DNA from: Geosiphon pyriformis
Lineage: Eukaryota; Glomeromycota; Glomeromycetes; Archaeosporales; Geosiphonaceae
Length of the DNA stretch: 64,000 bases
Assembly: GCA_016748015.1 (NCBI GenBank)
Contig: JAAOMT010000303.1
Location: 686,257 to 750,256, forward strand
Direction of reading: 5' to 3'
Positions 56,300 through 64,000 of this stretch are shown here, in pieces. Positions within the stretch are counted from its first letter, which is position 1. Each line of letters begins with the position of its first letter. Both the position numbers and the translations under genes were made by a program. A model generated the notes under the pieces. The model made no database searches. It saw only the letters and a program-made list of their open reading frames with translations, and was not told the DNA's origin.

Positions 56300-57990
56300 T
56301 TTTTTTAGAACTTTGTTATTAAATTTTAACTTATATAATCTATTTTTTAGAATTTTGTAAATATAAAATAGTCTATCTCATTTATGATCAAATTTCTATT
56401 CTATTGTTTTTTGGTTTTAGTTTTATATAACAAAACTTTATTTTTAACTTTAAATTTGTTAATAACTAGTAATAGTTTATTATTATGATATTTTTTTTGT
56501 TAAGCTTAAAGAATGTTCTATATAAGTAATTGTAATTTATTATTTTTTTTCAATATACTAAAAAGTATATAAACTCTTTTTTGTAGTGTTTTTTAAAAGT
56601 TGTTTTTGGTAATTGGTTGGACTGAATAGAATTTCACTATAAAATCAAATAAAAATATTGTTATTTTTTATAAGTTAGATTAAATAGTATGTGTTTCTTT
56701 AAAAAAAAAGTGTTGCATGAAAGATGTTGATATGTTTGGTAATTTAGAGCACTTTATTTAGTGTTTTATATGCTAATAACATTAATAAAATAAAAATATT
56801 CTAATTTTGCTCAAAATTGGTTGAAATCTTGGCTAATAATTTACAAAGTATTTTGTTAAAATATTTTATAAATCTATTTGTTTGTAGATAGTAGAGTAAA
56901 AATAAAGGTGAATTATTTACAAATTTTTTGTATTAGGTTGTTTACAACTGTGTTTTTTAATTGAATAAAAGTTTAATTAAACATTTATGTTTACAAATAA
57001 TGTTTTTGTAAATGAAATTTATAATTAATTTTGTATTTGCTTATTAAATTGTTCTTGTTTTTAGCTATTTTATTAAATAATCTATTACAACTACAATATA
57101 TATATTTTTTTAAGTTGTAATAGATAATAGCCTAATTAAATTAATATTAACTTAATCAAAAAATTGTTTAACTTTAATTAGATTTAAAGATTCTATAAGA
57201 CATGTTTTTTTTTTAATAACTATTTCAAAATTTAACATATTGGTGAATATTTTTTTTATTTAAGACCAAAAATAGTATTTTAATATTTTTTAAGTTGTAT
57301 TATTTTTTTTAAAGTATGCTGATAAAGAGTTTAAATATATATTATATAAAATTGTTTTTTTTATATTTTTGAATTTTTGTAGTTTTAGTAATAAATAAAA
57401 TTATTATGTAAAAAATATTGTTTTGCTTGGTATTGTAATTAATGTTTTTTATTTAAAAACCAATTTTTTGGTATTGTAAATATTTCTAAGTATTGTTTAA
57501 GATTATTGTAGTTTTTGAAGTCTATTGTTTGTTTTGTTGTTGTTGATTAAATTAAATAATAATTGTAATTTTTAATTTTGTCTTATTTTAAAAAGACAAT
57601 TAATATTTGTGTAAAGCTTTTCTGATTTATAGTATACAATATATTAATAGTTTATAAGAAATTCTGTTTATTAAATTTGTTTTGTATTTAATTTAGTGTT
57701 TTTGTTTTATAGTCATTTAAGTCTAATATTATTAGTAATTATGTCAAATTTTTTGAGTTTAAAGTCCAAATTAAAATAATAAAAAGTCCAAATTACTATT
57801 GTTGTTTTTAGTTTGATGACAAAATAATTTTTTTCTGCTGGTTTTAGTGTTCTGTTAGTATAAACAATTATTTGTTTATTGTTATTATTGTCTAATTAAG
57901 ATAAAATAGTACTAAAAGCAATATAAAAAATATTTGTGACTAGTTAAAATCTTTTGCTAAATCTGAATAGATAAGAATTAAAACTATTAT
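56300..57990 (-). pseudogene. E5 integrase and RNase H remnants
   Basis: The stretch at 56321-56470 matches 41700-41870 of E3 base by base apart from AT-directed changes (GAATTTTGTAAATATAAAATAG against GAATTTTTTCTATGTAAAATGATC). Weaker matches continue leftover core sequence to about 57.3 kb and RNase H to 57.99 kb. All frames are full of stops. Confidence 0.55.
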
Positions 57991-58950
57991 AAGCTTTTTT
58001 TTAAGAATTTTAAAAGCTTTTTGTTGTTTTTTTGTTTATTTATATTTAATATTTTTGTTGATTAAATAGTTAAATAGTTTTGTAATTTCTGAAAATTTTT
58101 TAATAATTTTTTAATAATAAGATGCTAATACTGTAAATTTTCTTAATTTAGTAATATTTTAAGAGACTTTAAAGTTTTTAACAATATTGATTTTTTCTGG
58201 ATCAAATTTAACTTCTTTTTTATTAACAATATAACTTAAAAAAACCAAGATAATTTTTCCAAAATAATATTTTTTAATGTTTAATTTTAATCTTGTTTTT
58301 TGTAATCATTAAAAAACTTCTTATAAGTAAATTAAATAAGTTTTAAATAATAATAAATAAATATTAATATTATTTAAGTAAATAATTATTGATTTTTAAA
58401 GGAGCTTAGTATAAATAACATCCATAAATCTTTGAAATATTGCTAATATATACATAATCTAAAGAATATTATATTAAATTTATAATTTTTTTTGAATAGT
58501 AAAGCTGTTTTTAAATGATCTTTGAAATTTATAGTAATTTATTAGTATCTGCTTTTTAAATTTAATGTTAAAAAGTATTTTAATTTGCCAAAAACATCTA
58601 ATATGTTTTCATTTTAGAATAAAAAATAAGTATTTTTAATATAATACTATTTAGTTAGCAATAGTCAACACAAAAATATTTTTTTCTATTTTTTTTTAAC
58701 AAAAACTACTAATAAAATCTATAAATTTATTGATAATTAAATAAGTTTATTATTAAATATTTATTGTACTTTTTTTTAAATAAATTGGTGATTTTTTAGT
58801 AAAATTTAATAAGTTTATTGGCATTTGAATTTTGTATCTTCAGTATAAATTTGGTATTAAACTAGATCAGTTTTTTCCAAATTATTGTTATTTTTGGCAA
58901 ATATGCATTTTAGTAATTAACTCTTTAAATTGCTTTTGCTGTTATAATTT
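57990..58950 (-). pseudogene. E5 reverse transcriptase
   Basis: Aligned with 43330-44290 of E3. The catalytic box, complement of about 58361-58387, reads IIYLNNIN, where E1 has VVYLDDTN. No open frame survives. Confidence 0.65.
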
Positions 58951-59760
58951 TGATTGTTTTATATTGATTTAAAATAATTTTTCTATAATAACATAATAAT
59001 TTTGGTAATAAAATTTGTCTTAGATTTTAAAAGTGAATGTTTAATTATTTTTGTGAAATTTAAGACTATTTGTAATAAATCTTATTAAAAAATATTTCTG
59101 TAAATAATTTCAATTTTTAAATAATTATCTAATATAATAAAATAGTTGTTAAAATTGTAAAATATAATATTGAATTCTTTAATTTTTTTAGGTAAATAAA
59201 TATTTAAAATTAAAATTCCATATTTTTTGCAAATTTATTTGTTTAATTCGAAATATTGTTGAATAGTAATAGGTATTAGATAGATGTATGCTTCATAAAT
59301 TTCTCTAAAAGATAAGATAATAATTGTTCTTAGTAATTTAAAAATCTAATAAGATTTATTTTATATGTTAAAAGCTATGTTTACTAGAATTATAAATTAT
59401 TTAATTAATATAAAATTTTGGGGTTTTTTACTTTTGCCAAGTTTTTCTTGATTTTTAACTAATTATAAACCCAAAATATTAATTAAGAGTAAATAGATAA
59501 CTTGAGCAATTTTTTCAATATGTTTAATTTTGAATAACTTTTTGGTTTTATTTTAGAGCATTATTGTAACGTTTTTAATATATTTAATATTTATAATTTC
59601 TTTTCTAATGTTGATTTTTTTGCTTGCCAATAATAATTAGAAAGCAATTTGTATTATTGCTTCTAATAAAATTTTAAGAGCAATTTGAAATTAATTTTTA
59701 TAAGCACTTTTGGTTTTAAGATAAGAGTGTTTTTTTTTGAATATTAAAGATTATATTTTG
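58950..59760 (-). pseudogene. E5 dUTPase region
   Basis: The stretch 59490-59640 aligns with 44840-44990 of E3 (ACTTGAGCAATTTTTTCAAT against GCCTGTGCTATTTTTTCATT, and TTTCTTTTCTAATGTTGATT against TTTCTTTTTTAATGTTAATT). This shows that the dUTPase is also present in the element with type 2 LTRs. Confidence 0.6.
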
Positions 59761-62700
59761 TATTAATTTTGTAAGCCTTTTTTAATTTAATCTCTTGTCT
59801 ATTATTGTCAAAGTATTTAAATAGTAAAGCAGATTGGTTTTTAGTAAAGTAAATTGAAATTTTTGAAATTTTTGGTTGGGTTTTTTGTGTTTCAAATTCA
59901 ATTTTTTTTTGTTTATTATTAATAAATAAAAGTATGCTAAAAGTATAATATTTAGAACACTATATATCATTACAGAACATAATGTATTTTTTATAAAGTT
60001 GAATGATTATTTGTTCTAATTGTTAAATTTGGGTTTTCTTGAAAAAATAAACATAATTTAAAGTTAAATAGTAAAGTTTTATAGTTAAATTCAGTTAGTT
60101 CTATTATATATTTAATATATTCAACTTTTTTTATTTAATGAACATCTTTTTTTGTTTTTCTATTAATTAAGACTATAGCTAGTTCATAAATTATCTTAAT
60201 ATTATGTGAATAATAATAAAGCCTGTTAAAAATACTATTATAAACTGCTGTAAATAGTGTTTTGTATTTTACTTTTTCGAAAATAGAAAATACATATTAG
60301 TAAATTTAATTACAAACTTTTTCTCTTATTGCAATATTAATTTAATTGTATTCTTTTAGTAATAATTATTCACATGTAAAACATAATATGTTGTCATATT
60401 TTTTATTTTGTTTGAGACTGCCAAATTGTTTTTTATAACAAATTTTACAATAATAGCAGATATGATTTTTATATTTTTTTTCTGGCAAAATACAAGCTTT
60501 TATAGATAAAAACTTTTTATGACAATTTTTGTATTTAAGTAAGATATAAGCTAGTTGTTTTTTTGGTTTTGGTTTTAAGTATAGAACATATTAACTGTTA
60601 ACAGTTTTATTTGTAAAAGTAGATTGTTGATTAATTTTTTCAGTCTATAATAGTATTGAATATGGTTCAAATATTTTAAATAGTTGTTATTCAGTTTTTT
60701 TAGTCTAATTGAACCAAAAATTAAGGACCATATAAGTTTTAGTAATTGGTTTTTTTTTCTTTTTAAATTCGAAAACTGAAGCTTTTTTTGATTATTTGTT
60801 AAAAATACCACAAGTAATTAGTATTTTAATATATTGTTCTTAATATAAAATCTTCAATTCTTGAGTTTTTCAATCTAGATTTGTATTGGCTTTAAGAAAC
60901 CAGTTGTTTTTAATAAAAGGTTAGTATTAGAATGTATTTATAATAAGAATTTTAATTGAAATAGTAATTCTATTAACAATAAAAAAAAAGTTGTTAATTT
61001 TTCTTATAAATATTTTTTTCATATTATTAGCAGTTATAATTACTGTTTGGACAGATCTGTTGACATTTTTTTAATTGTTGTATTAACTGGCAAATAATAA
61101 TATTTTTAACAGATTTATTATCTAAAATTAACCAAATTAATTTTTTTTAAATTTTAGTTTTAGTATATATTGCTATAATTGTCTTTTGTTCTGAAACTGC
61201 TGTATTATTAAATAGAAAAAGTTATTTATTTACTTCAAATTCGAATGAAAATATGTTTGAAATATTGGCATTTTTGGCAATCTTTGTTAGTAAAATTATA
61301 ATGTAATTGGAAAAAATTTTGCTGTTATGTTGTAGCTTTATTTTTTAAAAATGCAATATAATAAAAATCTTGGTTTTTTGGCATTATAAAATAATTAAGT
61401 TGAGTGTAAAAATCTTTGAATGGCTATTGGCTATTATTGTAAAATATTAATTAATTATTGGAATTTAATCTATTATTGTTTGGTTAAAAATAGTTTTGTA
61501 ATATGAATTGGTTAAGTTAAATTGAATTTTCTTACTGTTGATTAATAATTTTAAACTGAAAGTAGTTAATAATACTATTGTTATAGTAAAACAAATTGAT
61601 AATAATTAAGTTGAAATTTGGATAAATAATAATTAAATAATAGTGAATTGTATAATTGCTGTTATAGTAGAAAATAATATTGATTATTTTGTCTTTGTTG
61701 GTTTTTTTGCATTTTTTGCAATCTTGTTTCTAGTGTTCAGAAATTCTACAATAATAATAGTTTAATTGTAGAGTTTGGTTGTTGTTAAGCAATAATAAAT
61801 TTTTTTGGTTTTGTTATTAAAGTAGTTAATACTTTTGTTGTTAGTTGGCAAAATAGGTTTTAATTTTTTTAATAAGCTAATTAATTTTTTTAAGCTATTA
61901 ATATGGTTTTTTTAATAGCAAAATTGATGAGTTTCATGTAGTTTGTTTTTTCTATAGTTATTTTTTAGTTTTTAACATGTTAAATAATAATGATTAAATC
62001 TATTAGAGAATTTAAGTAAACTTTTTTAATTAATTTATTCTTTAAACCAGTAATAAATTAATTCAAAATTTAAGTATTAGAATAGTAAACATTTGTTTTT
62101 AGTTAGTAAATTTTTTTAAAAAGTTTGTTGAACTTTCTAATATAAGTCATAACAAATTCAGATGATTTTTGTTTGATGTTTTAAAAGCAGTTTCAAAGTA
62201 TAATTGAAATATTGTTGTTTATAAACTATTTAAAAAAAACAGTTTTGAAAACTGAACAATTTGCAAAAAAAGCAATCAAGTTTTTAAACTATTTATCTGT
62301 AGTTTTTTTGAGAAAATATAAAATTGTTCTTAATATTCTTAATGTATTTTATTTGTTTGTATTTTTTGCTTTAGTAATTTGGTCAAACCACTTTTGAGAA
62401 CTGGTTTTAGTGTCTTTTTTAAAAAATTCAAGAATTTTTACAATATAAGTAATAATTATTTTTTTGTTTTTTTCAATATTTGTGATTTTTTTTTCTAATT
62501 GGTTTAGAATTATTTTTTTCATGAACTAGTATTTTTAAATATTTGTTTTGGTTTTTAGCTAAATAATTAAAAAATTAGTATTAGTATAAATTAATTTTGA
62601 CTGTTAAATAAAACTTTTAGTAAAGTCTTTTGGTTTTAAAAATTAATTAAATAATAAATTGGTGTTTATGTTTGAGCAAATAAAACTGAAAAAAATATAA

Positions 62701-63215
62701 TTGAAAATAATAGTTTAATATTTGTTTTTTGTTTAAATGTGTATAATTTTTTGAACATTGTTTTTGGTGTATTAAAAATTATGTAAACAGGTTTGGTGTT
62801 TTTTATTTTGTTTTTACTGCTTGTTTTTGATTTTAATTTAAGTTTAAAAACAAATTAAGAATTAGCAATATATTTTTTTTACAAAACTTAATAATATTGT
62901 AGTTAAATTCTTCAAAATAAGTAGCATAAGCATTAGCATTAATAGTTTTTGAATTTCTATTTAAATAGTGAATTAAGTTTTTGAAAAGATTTTTTTTGAC
63001 TTCTGTAATATTGTAGTTTCTAAAAAAAATAATTGTTGATTCAATTTTTAATGTATTAAAAAAGTGTTTTTTTGAAAGCTGTAATTTCATCTCGGATTTT
63101 AAATTATTGTTTGCAATAAGTATAAATCAACTAATAGTATTTTAGAGTTGTTATGTTAAATATAGTTACTACTTTAATTTAATTATTGTTGTATTATTTT
63201 TAGAAGAACACTAAA
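59760..63215 (-). pseudogene. E5 cysteine-rich module, protease and gag remnants
   Basis: Only landmarks survive. At 61715-61770 the minus strand reads YYYCRISEH-stop-KQDC, a CCHC knuckle with the first Cys changed to Tyr and an interior Trp changed to stop. At 61080-61135 the protease strand reads LILDNKSVKNIII-like. Short open stretches at 60575-60811, 62212-62397 and 62833-63090 are pieces of these or chance. Confidence 0.5.
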
Positions 63216-64000
63216 TATTATTAAAAGTTTTTCTACTTTTTTTTTAATGTTATTAATACTATTTTTCTGTTAATTTTACTGTTAATAGAAGTTAGTAAAT
63301 TTCTAATAAGCTAATTTTTCTTTTAAATTATTTTTCTATATTTTGAATTGTATATATTGTTGAATTTATGATAGAATAGCCAATTTTGTATCAATTATTT
63401 TATATAGTTACTTTATAGTAAAAGTGAACTTTTTTACAAAAAATTTTAACTATAAGGTTTTTAAAAATATGTGTAGTTACTTTGCTATAAAAATCAATTT
63501 TTTTACAAGAAATTTTAACTTTAGGCTATCCAATAATATAAAAAAAATAAAAAATAAAATAAAAAATAAAAAATTGAGTTAAAAAAATTATTTTAAATTC
63601 AGACTTGGAAGTTATTAACAGTTTACCAAAACTAATAACTAATTAATTTTAAAATATTAATATGGAATAGTTAATTTGAACAGAAATAATTAAAAATTTT
63701 ATGTTATTTAAAGTAAGTTTTTATTAAGATTAATTTATACAAAAGATAATTCTAACTAAGATATTTAATAAAAATACTAGACTAAGATATATTTTCTTGA
63801 AAAAAAAGCTCTTCTTTTATATAATTTGTTATAATACTATTCTATAATTTAATATTATTTTGTTTCTAATTTTTTGGCAAATTAAAAATATATTTTATTA
63901 AATTACAAGTTATTTCTGTAAACTATAAATTATTTTAGTAAACTATTAAATATTTTATTGAATTATTAAATATTTTAATGAATTTTGAATGTTATATAAT
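63216..64000 (-). repeat. E5 5' LTR (type 2), cut by the window end
   Basis: Plus-strand left end TATTATTAAAAG (from TGTTA). It aligns with 54296-55080 throughout, including GATAGAATAGCCAATTTTGTATC. To its left, in reverse complement, TTTAGTGTTCTTC is a decayed primer-binding site. Confidence 0.75.

Larger units (their letters stand above)
54296..64000 (-). mobile_element. Gypsy element E5, very decayed, type 2 LTRs, runs off the window
   Basis: LTRs at 54296-about 55291 and 63216 onward have the same orientation and flank about 7.9 kb of minus-strand sequence. Landmarks align with E1-E4: an integrase C-terminal region at 56320-56460, reverse transcriptase 57.5-58.9 kb with box YLNNIN, dUTPase 59.4-59.75 kb, protease about 61.1 kb and a degenerate CCHC knuckle at 61.74 kb. 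Its LTRs belong with the solo LTRs at 629, 12543 and 14983, so this is the internal partner of the type 2 LTR. Confidence 0.75.

Overview
This looks like about 6.6 kb of ordinary fungal nuclear DNA (roughly 4.2-10.85 kb) set in very AT-rich, retrotransposon-filled sequence. The two host genes have short GT-AG introns and products typical of fungi: a SWI1-like subunit of the SWI/SNF chromatin remodeller and an HbrB/Bit61-like subunit of TORC2. Extreme AT richness, scarce CpG outside the genes and the kinds of LINE and Gypsy element present suggest an early-diverging fungus. An arbuscular mycorrhizal fungus (Glomeromycotina, for example a Gigaspora or Rhizophagus relative) is my best guess. That placement is inference; I could not run a search.

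Layout. 1-3985: a decayed plus-strand LINE carrying two solo LTRs. 4204-8025: the SWI1-like gene (2 exons, a run of 37 glutamines). 9124-10763: the HbrB gene (4 exons, minus strand), convergent with SWI1. 10.8-12.5 kb: AT-rich DNA with no recognisable gene. 12.5-17.03 kb: a decayed minus-strand LINE carrying two solo LTRs. 17.03-34.2 kb: a truncated minus-strand Gypsy element (E2) into whose dUTPase region a much better preserved 10-kb plus-strand Gypsy element (E1, 18435-28428) has jumped; E2 also holds a solo LTR. 34.2-40.0 and 50.8-50.9 kb: a heavily AT-mutated plus-strand Gypsy element (E4), split by a full-length minus-strand element (E3, 40024-50780). E3's 5' LTR in turn contains a solo LTR. 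52.3-53.1 kb: a probable old LTR. 54.3-64 kb: a very decayed minus-strand Gypsy element (E5) with a second LTR type, running off the window.

Where it can be followed, the Gypsy family encodes one long polyprotein: gag with a CCHC knuckle, aspartic protease, a cysteine-rich module, dUTPase, a possible second dUTPase-fold domain, reverse transcriptase, RNase H, integrase, and a further ORF before the polypurine tract. No copy here is intact. Most lesions look like C-to-T or G-to-A changes. The elements can be put in order of arrival from 4-bp target-site duplications at most of the junctions.

The most interesting features are the dUTPase/cysteine-rich insertion in pol and the extra 3' ORF, the layered insertion record, the transition-type decay that stops at the gene island, and a SWI1-like protein with no visible ARID domain.
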